This document shows, piece after piece, positions 36,845 through 46,552 of a stretch of DNA of 64,000 nt. The notes beneath the pieces are model-generated. The model had not been told where the DNA came from, searched no databases, and worked only from the letters and a program-made list of their open reading frames with translations. The DNA is taken from the NCBI GenBank assembly GCA_002722315.1, contig PBLG01000010.1, positions 83,792-147,791 on the forward strand. The letters run 5' to 3'. Every line of letters begins with the position of its first letter. Position 1 is the first letter of the stretch. Source of the stretch: Lysobacterales bacterium. GTDB lineage: Bacteria > Pseudomonadota > Gammaproteobacteria > Xanthomonadales > Wenzhouxiangellaceae. A program made the translations under genes and the position numbers.

Positions 36845-39800
36845 TTACATGTTGCGGCGGTACTCGCCGCCTACTTCGTACAACGCGTGACTGATCTGCC
36901 CCAGCGAGTGGAACTTGACCGCCTCGATCAGCGCTTCGAAGGTGTTGGCACGCTCGCGTGCACGTGACTTGAGCTTGTCCAGTACTTCGGGGCCCAGCGG
37001 ATTACGCGCGGCCTGGAAGCGGCGAAGGTGCTTGATCTGGTCGTTTTTCTCGGCCTCGCTGGAGCGAATCAGCTCGATCTCGGGCAGGTCTTCTTCCTCG
37101 CCCTTGTTCGGCTTGTAGGTATTGACGCCGATGATCGGCAGGCTGCCGTCGTGCTTCTTGCTTTCGTAGTACATCGACTCTTCCTGGATCTTGCCGCGCT
37201 GGTACATCGAATCCATCGCGCCAAGCACCCCGCCGCGCTCCGACAGCGCCTCGAACTCCTGGTATACCGCCTCTTCGAACATGTCGGTGAGGTGCTCGAT
37301 GATGAAGCTGCCCGACCAGGGGTTCTCGCACATGTTCAGGCCCAGCTCGCGCGCGATGATCAGCTGGATCGCCACCGCCCTGCGCACCGATTCCTCGGTG
37401 GGCGTGGTGATCGCCTCGTCGTAGGCGTTGGTGTGCAGGCTGTTGCAGTTGTCGAACAGTGCGTACAGGGCCTGCAGCGTGGTGCGGATGTCGTTGAACT
37501 GGATTTCCTGGGCGTGCAGCGATCGACCCGAGGTCTGGATGTGGTACTTGAGCATCTGCGAGCGCTTGTTGGCGCCGTAACGCTCGCGCATGGCGCGCGC
37601 CCATATCCGCCGGGCGACCCGGCCGATGACCGCGTACTCCGGATCCATGCCGTTGGAGAAGAAGAAAGACAGGTTGGGCGCGAACTTGTCGATATCCATG
37701 CCGCGCGCCAGGTAGTACTCGACGATCGTGAAGCCATTGGCCAGCGTGAACGCCAGCTGGCTGATCGGGTTGGCGCCGGCTTCGGCAATGTGATAGCCGG
37801 AAATCGAGACCGAGTAGAAATTGCGCACCTCGTGATCGTTGAAGTACTGCTGGATGTCGCCCATCATGTGCAGCGCGAACTCGGTCGAGAAGATACAGGT
37901 GTTCTGCGCCTGGTCCTCCTTGAGAATGTCGGCCTGCACGGTGCCGCGAACCGTCCTGAGCGTTTCGGCCTTGATCTTTCCGTAGGTCTCGGCGTCCAGC
38001 ACCTCGTCGCCGGTGATGCCGAGCATCTTCAGCCCCAGTCCGTCGTTGCCCTTGGGCAGGTCGCCTTCGTATTTCGGGAGCTCCTGGTCGGCGAAGCGTT
38101 CGGCCTTGAGGCGATCGATTTCGTCCAGCCTGCCCTGCTCGGCCAGGTACTTCTCTACCTGCTGGTCGATGGCGGTATTCATGAACATCGCCAGGATCAT
38201 CGGCGCCGGGCCGTTGATGGTCATCGACACCGAGGTGGTGGGCGCGCACAGGTCGAAACCCGAGTACAGCTTCTTCATGTCGTCCAGCGTCGCGATGGAA
38301 ACGCCCGAGTTGCCGACCTTGCCGTAGATGTCGGGCCGCTCGTCGGGGTCCTCGCCGTAGAGCGTCACCGAATCGAAGGCGGTCGACAACCTCGCCACGT
38401 CCTGGCCGTGCGACAGGTAATGGAATCGCCGGTTGGTGCGCTCGGGCGTGCCCTCGCCGGCGAACATCCGGGTCGGGTCCTCGCCGGCGCGGCGATACGG
38501 ATAGACGCCGCCGGTGTAGGGGTATTCGCCCGGGAGATTTTCCTTGCCCAGGTAGTTCAGGCGGTCGCCCCAGTCACGGTATTTCGCCGCCGCGATCTTC
38601 GGGATTGCGCTTCCCGACAGCGAGCGGCGGTAGTTGTCGCCGCTGATTTCGCGCCCGCGAACGGTATAGCTGTAGGTTTCGGCGGTAATCCCTTCCAGCT
38701 TTTCCGGCCAGCCACGCAGCAGCGCCAGGCTTTCGGCGTCCAGGGCGTCGAGCTTGTCGTTGTAGGCCCTGCGCAGCTGCACCATTGCAGACGACATGGC
38801 TTCCGGCAGTTCGGCGGTGTCGTCGGGCGCGTCGAATCGCGCCAGTTCGGCCGGCAGCGCCGGGTCCTCGAGCTCGGACAGCGCGTTGTAAAGGCTCTGC
38901 GCGCCGGACGCGATTTCGGCCTGGGTCTCGACGCGCTTGTTGACCGCCCGGCCCTGCTCTGCGATCTCGGCCAGGTAGCGCTGTCGATTGCCCGGGATCA
39001 GTGCCGTGGCGCGAGGCTCTTTTGCCGTGACCTCGATGGCCGGCGACCAGTCGTCGTCGAGCTCGAGCTTTTCGCGCATCAGCCGGCACAGGTTGACGAA
39101 CATCCAGGTCACACCCGGATCGTTGAACTGGCTGGCGATGGTCGGGTAGACCGGCACCTGCTCGTCTTCCATGTCGAACTTCAGCCGGTTGCGCTTCCAT
39201 TGTTTCCTGACGTCCCGCAGCGCATCCTCGGCGCCGCGCTTTTCGTACTTGTTCAGGATCACCATTTCGGCGTAGTCGAGCATGTCGATCTTTTCGAGCT
39301 GGCTTGCCGCGCCGTAGTCGGAGGTCATCACGTAGACCGGGAAATCCACCAGGTCGACGATTTCAGTGTCGGCCTGGCCGATGCCGGCGGTCTCGACCAG
39401 CACCAGGCCGAAACCCGAAGACCGCAGGAAGCCGATGCACTGCTGCAGCACCTCGCTGGTCGCCAGGTGCTCGCGGCGGGGCGCCATCGATCTCATGTAA
39501 ACGCGATCCGACCTGAGCGTGTTCATCCGGATCCGGTCGCCCAGCAGCGCGCCACCGGTGCGTCTGCGGGTCGGATCCACGGCCAGGATCGCGATCCGGA
39601 TGTTCGGGAAATACTGCAGGAAACGGTTGACCAGTTCATCGGTCACCGACGACTTGCCGGCGCCACCGGTGCCAGTCAGGCCCACCACCGGAACCCGTGA
39701 TTTCGAGCCCATGTCCTTCTGCAGTCGAGCCATCTCGTGCTCGGAAAGCGTGCCGTTCTCGATGGCGCTGAGGGCCCTGGCGATGTCGACATGCTCCGGC

Positions 39801-40306
39801 GCGTTGCCCGAAGCCGTAAAACCCGAACCGGTGGCTTTGCGAGCCGAACGGGCCTTGCGCGTTCGCTCGACCAGGTCCTCGATCATCTCCTTGAGCCCCA
39901 TCTGCATGCCGTCGTCCGGGTGGTAAATGCGCTCCACCCCGGCCTCGTGCAGCGCCCGGATCTCTTCGGGCGTGATGGTGCCGCCGCCACCGCCGAAAAC
40001 GCGGATGTGCGAAGCCCCGCGCTCGGCCAGCATTTCGACCATGTAGCGAAAGAATTCGTTGTGGCCGCCCTGGTAGGAACTGACCGCGATCCCGTCGGCA
40101 TCCTCCTGGATGGCGGCGTCGACGATGTCGCGAACAGAACGGTTGTGGCCCAGGTGAACCACCTCGCAGCCCTCGCCCTGGATCAGCCGGCGCATGATGT
40201 TGATCGCCGCGTCGTGGCCGTCGAACAGGCTTGCGGCGGTCACGAATCGCAGCGGCTGGTCGGCGCTGCGGGTCTGGCTGGACAATTGCTCTGCAGTCTG
40301 GCTCAT
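36845..40306 (-). CDS. icmF: Fused isobutyryl-CoA mutase IcmF
   Basis: Adenosylcobalamin enzyme interconverting isobutyryl-CoA and butyryl-CoA (and related acyl-CoAs) fused to its own G-protein chaperone, 1153 aa. Domain order is B12-binding (about 20-145, with Asp29-Gly-His31 in SLFDGHDAA supplying the cobalt-ligand His), MeaB-like GTPase (about 205-440, Walker A GTGGAGKS at 212-219), linker, and mutase TIM barrel (about 590-1130). The barrel carries YSVSISGYHIAEAGANPISQ and LSFFFSNGMDPEY. The IcmF order B12-G-mutase distinguishes it from methylmalonyl-CoA mutase. It implies a supply of cobalamin and a route for branched acyl-CoA. It is divergent from an ArsR-family regulator. Confidence 0.93.
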   Translation of the reverse strand: MSQTAEQLSSQTRSADQPLRFVTAASLFDGHDAAINIMRRLIQGEGCEVVHLGHNRSVRDIVDAAIQEDADGIAVSSYQGGHNEFFRYMVEMLAERGASHIRVFGGGGGTITPEEIRALHEAGVERIYHPDDGMQMGLKEMIEDLVERTRKARSARKATGSGFTASGNAPEHVDIARALSAIENGTLSEHEMARLQKDMGSKSRVPVVGLTGTGGAGKSSVTDELVNRFLQYFPNIRIAILAVDPTRRRTGGALLGDRIRMNTLRSDRVYMRSMAPRREHLATSEVLQQCIGFLRSSGFGLVLVETAGIGQADTEIVDLVDFPVYVMTSDYGAASQLEKIDMLDYAEMVILNKYEKRGAEDALRDVRKQWKRNRLKFDMEDEQVPVYPTIASQFNDPGVTWMFVNLCRLMREKLELDDDWSPAIEVTAKEPRATALIPGNRQRYLAEIAEQGRAVNKRVETQAEIASGAQSLYNALSELEDPALPAELARFDAPDDTAELPEAMSSAMVQLRRAYNDKLDALDAESLALLRGWPEKLEGITAETYSYTVRGREISGDNYRRSLSGSAIPKIAAAKYRDWGDRLNYLGKENLPGEYPYTGGVYPYRRAGEDPTRMFAGEGTPERTNRRFHYLSHGQDVARLSTAFDSVTLYGEDPDERPDIYGKVGNSGVSIATLDDMKKLYSGFDLCAPTTSVSMTINGPAPMILAMFMNTAIDQQVEKYLAEQGRLDEIDRLKAERFADQELPKYEGDLPKGNDGLGLKMLGITGDEVLDAETYGKIKAETLRTVRGTVQADILKEDQAQNTCIFSTEFALHMMGDIQQYFNDHEVRNFYSVSISGYHIAEAGANPISQLAFTLANGFTIVEYYLARGMDIDKFAPNLSFFFSNGMDPEYAVIGRVARRIWARAMRERYGANKRSQMLKYHIQTSGRSLHAQEIQFNDIRTTLQALYALFDNCNSLHTNAYDEAITTPTEESVRRAVAIQLIIARELGLNMCENPWSGSFIIEHLTDMFEEAVYQEFEALSERGGVLGAMDSMYQRGKIQEESMYYESKKHDGSLPIIGVNTYKPNKGEEEDLPEIELIRSSEAEKNDQIKHLRRFQAARNPLGPEVLDKLKSRARERANTFEALIEAVKFHSLGQISHALYEVGGEYRRNM

Positions 40307-40349
40307 GGCGTAAAATCCGGTTCGAATTGCTGGTCAGTCCTCCATTTTA

Positions 40350-40463
40350 ACCGGTACCGGTCACGCGAGCCGCTGCACCGGAATTGGTCGTCTGGAGCGC
40401 GATTCGGCCGGAAAATCGGTCGCCGGATGGCCCAAATCCGGCACAATTCATTGATCAGGATCA
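40350..40463. promoter_or_regulatory. Candidate operators between icmF and the ArsR gene
   Basis: A perfect 12-bp palindrome ACCGGTACCGGT (40350-40361) abuts a minus-strand TAAAAT (40344-40349) that could be the icmF -10 box. A second dyad TGATCAGGATCA (40452-40463) lies just upstream of the regulator's -35 box. Binding by the regulator is inference. Confidence 0.35.
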
Positions 40464-40471
40464 TTTGGAAC

Positions 40472-40500
40472 TGGAAATCACTCCGATTTGGAGCGATAAT
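40472..40500 (+). promoter_or_regulatory. Candidate promoter of the ArsR-family gene
   Basis: The boxes TGGAAA and GATAAT are separated by 17 bp. Transcription would start at about 40507, so translation is either leaderless from 40508 or begins at the later ATG at 40556. Confidence 0.45.
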
Positions 40501-40507
40501 GTTGCGC

Positions 40508-40870
40508 ATGCAAGACACCCAGACAAGAACACCCGAGCGCACCGCGCTGGATGCAATGCCGGTCGCCGAGATGGCCAGACACGCCGAAGACGCCGCCCAG
40601 TTCCTGAAGCTGATGGCGAACCCTCACCGCTTGATGGTGTTGTGCCACCTGCTCGATGCCGAAATGTCGGTGTCCGAGATCAACGCACACCTTCCGCTGT
40701 CGCAATCGGCGCTGTCGCAGCACCTCGCCGTGCTGCGCAACAGCGGCATGGTCAGTACCCGCCGGGAACAGCAGACGATCTACTACTCGCTGGCCAACGA
40801 CGGCGTCCATGCAATCATCGCCGAGCTCTACCAGCAGTTCTGCGCACCGCACGTCAACGGCCCCGGCTGA
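40508..40870 (+). CDS. ArsR-family repressor with persulfide-sensor-like cysteine pair (BigR/SqrR/YgaV type)
   Basis: Winged-helix repressor of 120 aa. The recognition region is VSEINAHLPLSQSALSQHLA with the wing STRREQQTIYYSLAND. Metal-binding motifs of SmtB/ArsR (ELCVCDL) are absent. Instead Cys46 in RLMVLCHLL and Cys112 in YQQFCAP are 66 residues apart, the same spacing and context as the cysteines that form a polysulfide bridge in SqrR, BigR and YgaV. This suggests control by reactive sulfur. The start could be the ATG at 40499, 40508 or 40556; the -10 box overlaps the first. It is divergent from icmF and convergent with truB. Confidence 0.85.
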   Translation: MQDTQTRTPERTALDAMPVAEMARHAEDAAQFLKLMANPHRLMVLCHLLDAEMSVSEINAHLPLSQSALSQHLAVLRNSGMVSTRREQQTIYYSLANDGVHAIIAELYQQFCAPHVNGPG

Positions 40871-40934
40871 ACGCCCGCCCGGGCCGTCTTACTCCCTGTG
40901 AGTAACCCTGGCCCAGGCCCCGGCGACGGGCGCC

Positions 40935-41822
40935 TCAGCCAACGAACAGGCGCCGCACCCGCAAGTGGCCGCGTTCGTCGATCCGCCCGATACCCATGAA
41001 GCCTTCGGCCGAATAGATTCGCACCTGCTCGGCAGGCGCGGCGTCGGTCGCCACCACCTTGCCGTGGCCGATATCGGTGGCAGCTTCGGGATCCAGGCTG
41101 ACCTGCGGCAGGTCTGTCAATGCCGCATCGGGCGGCAACAGCAGCACCCGCGCTTGCGTGCTGTCCATCTCCTCCAGTCGCGACAACGATACCGCGTCGG
41201 CCAGAGAGAATGGACCGCTGGATTCGCGCCGGAGCCCGGTCAGGTGGGCGCCGCAGCCGAGACGCTCGCCGATATCCATTGCCAGCGAACGGATATAGGT
41301 GCCCTTGCTGGAATTCACCCGCAGCGACAGCCGCGGCGATTCGAAGGCCAGCACCTCGAGGCGATGGATCGTCACGCGCCGGGGCTTGCGCTCGACCTCG
41401 ATACCGGCGCGGGCCAGATCGTGCAGCCGGCGACCCTTGTGCTTGAGTGCCGAATACATCGGCGGGACCTGGTCGATCGGCCCGCGAAATTCGTCCAGGA
41501 CCTCTTCCAGCGCCGCACGACTGATCTCCGGGACCTCGCGCCGCTCGACAACTTCTCCCTCGGCGTCGCCGGAGGCGGTGGTCTCGCCCAGCACGACATC
41601 GGCCAGGTACCCCTTGTCGGCGTCGAGCAGGAAAGCCGAGACCTTTGTCGCCTGACCGAAGCACAGCGGCAGCAGCCCGGTCGCAAGCGGATCGAGCGCC
41701 CCGGTGTGCCCGGCCTTGCGAATGCCCAGAATGCGCTTGGCGCGCGACAGCGCCGCGTTGGAGGTCAGTCCCAGCGGCTTGTCGAGCAGGAGGATTCCGT
41801 GTTCGGGCAATTCAGAAGTCAT
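40935..41822 (-). CDS. truB: tRNA pseudouridine(55) synthase
   Basis: Makes pseudouridine 55 in the T loop of all tRNAs and also acts as a tRNA chaperone. From the ATG at MTSELPEHG it has 295 aa (E. coli 314). The catalytic aspartate is Asp44 in AGHTGALDPLATGLLP. VPPMYSALKHKGRRLHDLAR and the C-terminal PUA-like region (RIYSAEGFMGIGRIDERGHL) complete the family pattern. A TTG five codons upstream is an alternative start. It follows rbfA as in E. coli, but here a 127-bp palindromic insertion separates them and rpsO-pnp do not follow. Confidence 0.96.
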   Translation of the reverse strand: MTSELPEHGILLLDKPLGLTSNAALSRAKRILGIRKAGHTGALDPLATGLLPLCFGQATKVSAFLLDADKGYLADVVLGETTASGDAEGEVVERREVPEISRAALEEVLDEFRGPIDQVPPMYSALKHKGRRLHDLARAGIEVERKPRRVTIHRLEVLAFESPRLSLRVNSSKGTYIRSLAMDIGERLGCGAHLTGLRRESSGPFSLADAVSLSRLEEMDSTQARVLLLPPDAALTDLPQVSLDPEAATDIGHGKVVATDAAPAEQVRIYSAEGFMGIGRIDERGHLRVRRLFVG

Positions 41823-41864
41823 CGACGGATCCGGCAACCTGCTGGAATCGGAAATGCAAAGCCG

Positions 41865-41991
41865 GACACGAAGAGCACGAAGAAGGCACGAAGGACACGA
41901 AGAAAGGCAATTTGAAAGATCATTTGACCAGAATTTCCTTTTCAGGAAGGTTTCTTCGTGTCCTTCGTGCCTTCTTCGTGTCCTTCGTGTC
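41865..41991. repeat. Near-perfect 41-bp inverted repeat built of CACGAAG motifs
   Basis: Left arm 41865-41905 and right arm 41951-41991 are complementary at 39 of 41 positions, with a 45-nt AT-rich spacer. Each arm is itself made of repeated GACACGAAG and GCACGAAG units. It lies between rbfA and truB inside the operon and would form a very stable RNA stem. Confidence 0.9.
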
Positions 41992-42018
41992 GAGCTTTTG
42001 AAGTATGGAACGAACTCA

Positions 42019-42363
42019 TCAGTCCCGGCGCTTTTTGGCCGCGGCCAGCAACTGCTCGATGCGCTGGCCGGATTCGCTGGCGGTGTCGTGGATGAATTTG
42101 AGCGTCGGCACGATCCTCAACCGGACGCGTCCTGCCAGTTCGTGGCGAATCTGAGGCGTCGCGTCGACCAGCATGCGCATCACCTCGGGCGCCTTGTCGA
42201 TCTCGAGCACCGAGATGTAAACCTGCGCATGCGAAAGATCGCGCGAGACTTCGACGTCGGTCAGGCTGATCAGCGACGGCAGCTCCGGCTCGACCTCGAC
42301 CCTGAGAATGTCGGCGAGCTCGCGTCGGAGCAGTCCGCCTACCCGCTCGGGACGGCCGCTCAC
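42019..42363 (-). CDS. rbfA: Ribosome-binding factor A
   Basis: KH-fold protein that matures the 30S subunit and the 5' end of 16S rRNA. The GTG start gives [20 protein letters not shown], 114 aa, which matches the family N terminus. An ATG 13 codons upstream would add residues foreign to RbfA. The GTG overlaps the infB stop in GTGA, so translation is coupled. [13 protein letters not shown] and [20 protein letters not shown] are the conserved core and C terminus. Confidence 0.94.
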   Translation of the reverse strand: MSGRPERVGGLLRRELADILRVEVEPELPSLISLTDVEVSRDLSHAQVYISVLEIDKAPEVMRMLVDATPQIRHELAGRVRLRIVPTLKFIHDTASESGQRIEQLLAAAKKRRD

Positions 42364-44984
42364 GAGTCCAGCGTACGCGCCACTTCGTAGCGCTCGAAGC
42401 ACTCGATCTGGTCGCCCGGCTTGACATCATTGTACTGCTTCACGCCGATTCCGCATTCGGTACCGGCCTGCACTTCCTTGACGTCGTCCTTGAACCGGCG
42501 CAGCGATTCCAGCTCGCCCTGGAAGACCACGACGTTGTCGCGCAACACGCGGATCGGGTTGGAGCGCTTGACCGACCCTTCGACGACCAGGCAGCCGGCA
42601 ATCGCACCGAGCTTGGACGAACGGAACACGTCCTTGACTTCGGCCAGGCCGATGATCTCTTCCTTGACCTCGGTACCCAGCATGCCGGCGATGGCCTTCT
42701 TGACGTCGTCGATCGCCTCGTAAATGATGCTGTAGTAGTTGAGGTCCAGACCATTTTCGCTGATGACCTTGCGCGCCGATGCATCGGCGCGGACGTTGAA
42801 GCCGATGATGATCGCGTTGGACGCCTGCGCCAGCGCCGCGTCGGATTCGGTGATGCCACCGACGCCCGAGGAGATCACGTTGACCTTGACCTCTTCGTTG
42901 GATAGCTTGGTCAGGGAGTCCTTGAGCGCCTCTGCCGAACCCTGGACGTCGGCCTTGATCACCAGGTTCACGCTCTGCTGCTCGCCGGTGCTTCCGCCTT
43001 CTTCCATCTGGTCGAACAGGTTCTGGAGCTTTGCGGCCTGGCGTTCGGCAAGACGCCCTTCGCGTGCAGAGGACTTGCGCTGTTCGGCGGCTTCGCGCGC
43101 CTTGCGCTCGTCGGCCACCACCAGCACGTCGTCCCCGGCGTTCGGCACGCCCGAAAGACCGAGCACCTCGGCCGGAATCGACGGGCCCGCCGACTCGATC
43201 GGCTGTCCGGTTTCGTCGAACATCGCGCGGACGCGGCCGTATTCCTCACCGGCCAGCACCATGTCGCCCTTCTTGAGCGTGCCGTCCTGTACCAGGATGG
43301 TCGCGACTGGCCCGCGGCCCTTGTCAAGCGACGACTCGACCACGACCCCGCGCGCGCGGCGTTCGGGCACGGCCTTGAGCTCCAGCACTTCGGACTGAAG
43401 CAGCACGGCTTCGAGAAGACTGTCGACGCCTTCACCGGAAATGGCCGACACCGGGACGAAGATTTCCTGGCCGCCCCACTCCTCGGGCACCACCTCTTCG
43501 GCCGAAAGCTCGTTCTTGACCCGGTCCAGGTCGGCTTCGGGCTTGTCGATCTTGTTGACCGCGACGATCAGCGGCACACCGGCGGCCCGGGCGTGCTGGA
43601 TGGCTTCCTTGGTCTGCGGCATGACGCCGTCGTCGGCGGCCACGACCAGGATCACGATATCGGTGGCCTGGGCACCGCGCGCGCGCATCGAGGTGAAGGC
43701 GGCATGGCCCGGCGTATCCAGGAAGGTGACCACGCCGTTTTCGGTCTTGACGTGATAGGCGCCGATATGCTGGGTGATCCCGCCGCTTTCGCCCTCGGTC
43801 ACCTTGGTGCGCCGGATGAAGTCCAGCAGCGAGGTCTTGCCGTGGTCGACGTGACCCATCACGGTCACCACCGGCGGACGCGTCACGGCGTCGCCGGCGC
43901 CTTCTTCCTCGGTCACCAGCTCGCTTTCGATATCCTGCTGCTCGGCCGGGCGGGCCTCGTGACCCATTTCCTCGGCCACCAGGATCGCCGTTTCCTGGTC
44001 CAGCGGCTGGTTGATGGTGACCATGGAGCCCATGTTCATCAGCGCCTTGATCAGTTCACCGGCCTTGACGGCCATGAGCTTGGCCAGCTCGCCGACCGTA
44101 ATCGACTCGGGAATCTCGAGCTCGCGCTTGACCGGCTGCGTCGGCATCTGGAAACCGTGCTCGCCGCCGGCCGTGGTCGTCTTGCCCCGCCGCTTGGGCT
44201 TGCGCCGCTTGCTCTTCGCGGCAACGTGAAGTTCCTCGCGCCCGTAACGGGTCTTGCCCGGCTTGTCCTTGGCGCCCTTGCCGCCCCGCGCGTCCTCGTC
44301 GCGCTTGCGGCGCGCTTCGCGTTCCACCTCGGCCTTGGCCGCAACGGCTTCGGCACGTGCGCGCGTCTCGGCTTCTTCGCGGGCCTTCTGCTCCTCGGCG
44401 CGCATCTTTTCTTCTTCGGCCTTGCGCCGCTCGGCCTCGGCCTTTTCGATCTCGCGCGCTTCCCTTGCGGCCTCTTCCTGTTCCTTCTCCTGCTCCTTTT
44501 CCTGGGCTTCCAGCTCCGCCCGGCGCTTTTCCTCGCGCTCCCGCTCGGCCGCTTCGGCTTCCTCGCGCTGGCGGCGCGACTCTTCCAGCGCCTTCAGCGC
44601 AGCCTCGCGCTCGCTGTCGCTTTCGGTGGATTCCTGGATCTCGCCCCGCTTGACGTAGGTCCGGCGCTTGCGCACCTCGACGTTCACGGTGCGCGACGGC
44701 GCCGGGCCGCGGGTGCGGGTGCGACCGGCGCCGCCCGAAGGCACCTTGAGCTCGCTGATGGTCTTGCGCTTGAGCGTCACCTTGCGCGGCGTATCCGACT
44801 CTTCGCGCTCCTCGGCCTTGCCGTGGGACGTCCGCAGGTAGGCCAACAACTTCTTCTTGTCGTCATTGGTCACCGGTGCATCGGCGCCACCGATCGAGAT
44901 GCCGGCTTCCTTGAACTGCGCCAGCAAACGATCAGGGGTGACCCCGAGCACTTCCGCCAATTGTGTAACTGTGACCTGCGACAT
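42360..44984 (-). CDS. infB: Translation initiation factor IF-2
   Basis: GTPase that places fMet-tRNA on the 30S subunit, 874 aa (E. coli 890). The N-terminal IF2_N domain (1-55) is followed by a long charged linker of Glu/Arg/Ala-rich helix (about 120-235) and a basic stretch [12 protein letters not shown] near 257-268. The G domain starts with GHVDHGKT at 377-384, and has DTPGHAAF and NKIDKPEAD. The C-terminal beta barrels bind the initiator t[23 protein letters not shown] marks the last. It lies between nusA (50 bp) and rbfA (overlap) in the conserved cluster. Confidence 0.98.
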   Translation of the reverse strand: MSQVTVTQLAEVLGVTPDRLLAQFKEAGISIGGADAPVTNDDKKKLLAYLRTSHGKAEEREESDTPRKVTLKRKTISELKVPSGGAGRTRTRGPAPSRTVNVEVRKRRTYVKRGEIQESTESDSEREAALKALEESRRQREEAEAAEREREEKRRAELEAQEKEQEKEQEEAAREAREIEKAEAERRKAEEEKMRAEEQKAREEAETRARAEAVAAKAEVEREARRKRDEDARGGKGAKDKPGKTRYGREELHVAAKSKRRKPKRRGKTTTAGGEHGFQMPTQPVKRELEIPESITVGELAKLMAVKAGELIKALMNMGSMVTINQPLDQETAILVAEEMGHEARPAEQQDIESELVTEEEGAGDAVTRPPVVTVMGHVDHGKTSLLDFIRRTKVTEGESGGITQHIGAYHVKTENGVVTFLDTPGHAAFTSMRARGAQATDIVILVVAADDGVMPQTKEAIQHARAAGVPLIVAVNKIDKPEADLDRVKNELSAEEVVPEEWGGQEIFVPVSAISGEGVDSLLEAVLLQSEVLELKAVPERRARGVVVESSLDKGRGPVATILVQDGTLKKGDMVLAGEEYGRVRAMFDETGQPIESAGPSIPAEVLGLSGVPNAGDDVLVVADERKAREAAEQRKSSAREGRLAERQAAKLQNLFDQMEEGGSTGEQQSVNLVIKADVQGSAEALKDSLTKLSNEEVKVNVISSGVGGITESDAALAQASNAIIIGFNVRADASARKVISENGLDLNYYSIIYEAIDDVKKAIAGMLGTEVKEEIIGLAEVKDVFRSSKLGAIAGCLVVEGSVKRSNPIRVLRDNVVVFQGELESLRRFKDDVKEVQAGTECGIGVKQYNDVKPGDQIECFERYEVARTLDS

Positions 44985-45034
44985 TAAAACTCCTCGATGA
45001 CTTCAGTTTGCTTCCGGTTGTGCGACGGCGAGGA

Positions 45035-46552
45035 TCAACCCTCTTCGGCAAACCAGTGTGCGCGCGCTTCCATGATCAGCTTTGCGGCGGTTTCCGGGTC
45101 GAGATCCTTGACGTCCTCGAGCTCGTCGACCGCGCATTCGGCCAGATCGTCGCGGGTACGAATTCCCTGTTCTGCCAGGCGGAAGGCAATCGTTTCGCTC
45201 ATGCCCTCGAGCGCGAGCAGGTCCTCGGCCGGCCGATTCTCCTCGAGCTGTTCCTCGGAGGCGATCATCTGCGTGAGCAGCGCGTCACGGGCACGGCGCC
45301 GGAGTTCGGCAACGATGCTCTCGTCGAACTCCTCGATTGCCAGCAGCTCCGATTCCGGCACGTAGGCGACTTCCTCGACGTTGGTGAAGCCTTCCTGCAC
45401 CAGGATGCCGGCCAGCTCTTCGTCGACGTCCAGCTTCTCGACGAACATCTGCAGAATGCCGCGCGATTCTTCCTCGCCCTTGGCTTCGGCGTCTTCCACG
45501 GTCATCACGTTCAGCTCCCAGCCGGTCAACTCCGAGGCCAGGCGCACGTTCTGCCCGCCGCGGCCGATGGCCTGCGACAGGTTGGCCTCTTCGACCGCGA
45601 CGTCCATGGACCTGGAGTCCTCGTCGACGATGATCGAGTTGACCTCTGCCGGCGCCATCGCGTTGATCACGAACTGCGCCGGATTTTCGTCCCAGAGGAT
45701 GATGTCGATGCGCTCTCCGGCCAGCTCGTTGGACACCGCCTGTACCCGTGAACCTCGCATGCCCACGCAGGCGCCGATCGGATCGGTTCGTGAATCCAGC
45801 GCATGTACCGCGATCTTGGCCCGCCGACCGGGATCGCGCGCCGCGCCCTTGAGCTCGATCAGCTCCTGGCCGATTTCCGGCACTTCGATCTTGAACAGCT
45901 CGATCAGCAGTTCCGGCATGGTGCGGCTGACGAACAGCTGCGGACCGCGCTGCTCCTCGCGCACTTCGTAGAGATAGCCGCGGATGCGGTCGTTGACGCG
46001 CACGTTCTCGCCCGGCACGGTATGCCGCGACGGAATGAAGGCTTCGGCGTTCTCGCCAAGGTCGAGATATATACCGCCGCGCTCGAGGCGCTTGACGGTG
46101 CCGCTGACCAGCTCGCCGACACGATCCTTGTAGGCCTCGACGACCTGCGCCCGTTCGGCCTGGCGCACCCGCTGGACGATGACCTGCTTGGCCGCCTGGG
46201 CCGCGATCCGGCCGAACTCCGGCGGATCCATGTGCTCTTCGATGAAGTCCCCGACTTCCAGGTCCGGGTTGGTCTTTCTTGCCTCGCTCAGACGAATCTG
46301 GCGGTCTTCGGATTCCAGTTCGGCCTCTTCCGGATCATCGGAAATCACTTCCCAGCGGCGAAAGGCTTCGTAATCGCCCGTCTTGCGGTCGATCGCCACG
46401 CGAGTGTCGATGTCTTCGACATGCCTGCGGCGCGCCGCCGAGGCCAATGCGGCCTCGATCGCCTCGAATATGATGTCGTGCGAGAGGCCCTTCTCGTTGG
46501 AGACGGCTTCGGCGACCTGCAGGATTTCCTTGCCCTTCTTCATAGTGCTCAT
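45035..46552 (-). CDS. nusA: Transcription termination/antitermination factor NusA
   Basis: RNA polymerase-associated factor acting in pausing, termination and rRNA antitermination, 505 aa (E. coli 495). It has an N-terminal polymerase-binding domain (KEILQVAEAVSNEKGLSHD), S1 (about 135-200), and two KH domains with VGACVGMRGSRVQAVSNELA and NLSQAIGRGGQNVRLASELT. Two acidic C-terminal repeats follow as in E. coli. Its ATG overlaps the rimP stop in ATGA and has an AAGGTC site. Confidence 0.98.
   Translation of the reverse strand: MSTMKKGKEILQVAEAVSNEKGLSHDIIFEAIEAALASAARRRHVEDIDTRVAIDRKTGDYEAFRRWEVISDDPEEAELESEDRQIRLSEARKTNPDLEVGDFIEEHMDPPEFGRIAAQAAKQVIVQRVRQAERAQVVEAYKDRVGELVSGTVKRLERGGIYLDLGENAEAFIPSRHTVPGENVRVNDRIRGYLYEVREEQRGPQLFVSRTMPELLIELFKIEVPEIGQELIELKGAARDPGRRAKIAVHALDSRTDPIGACVGMRGSRVQAVSNELAGERIDIILWDENPAQFVINAMAPAEVNSIIVDEDSRSMDVAVEEANLSQAIGRGGQNVRLASELTGWELNVMTVEDAEAKGEEESRGILQMFVEKLDVDEELAGILVQEGFTNVEEVAYVPESELLAIEEFDESIVAELRRRARDALLTQMIASEEQLEENRPAEDLLALEGMSETIAFRLAEQGIRTRDDLAECAVDELEDVKDLDPETAAKLIMEARAHWFAEEG

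Noticed and set aside
37028..39700. 890-codon plus-strand frame opposite icmF.
   Set aside because: Antisense shadow; icmF has full domain motifs on the other strand.
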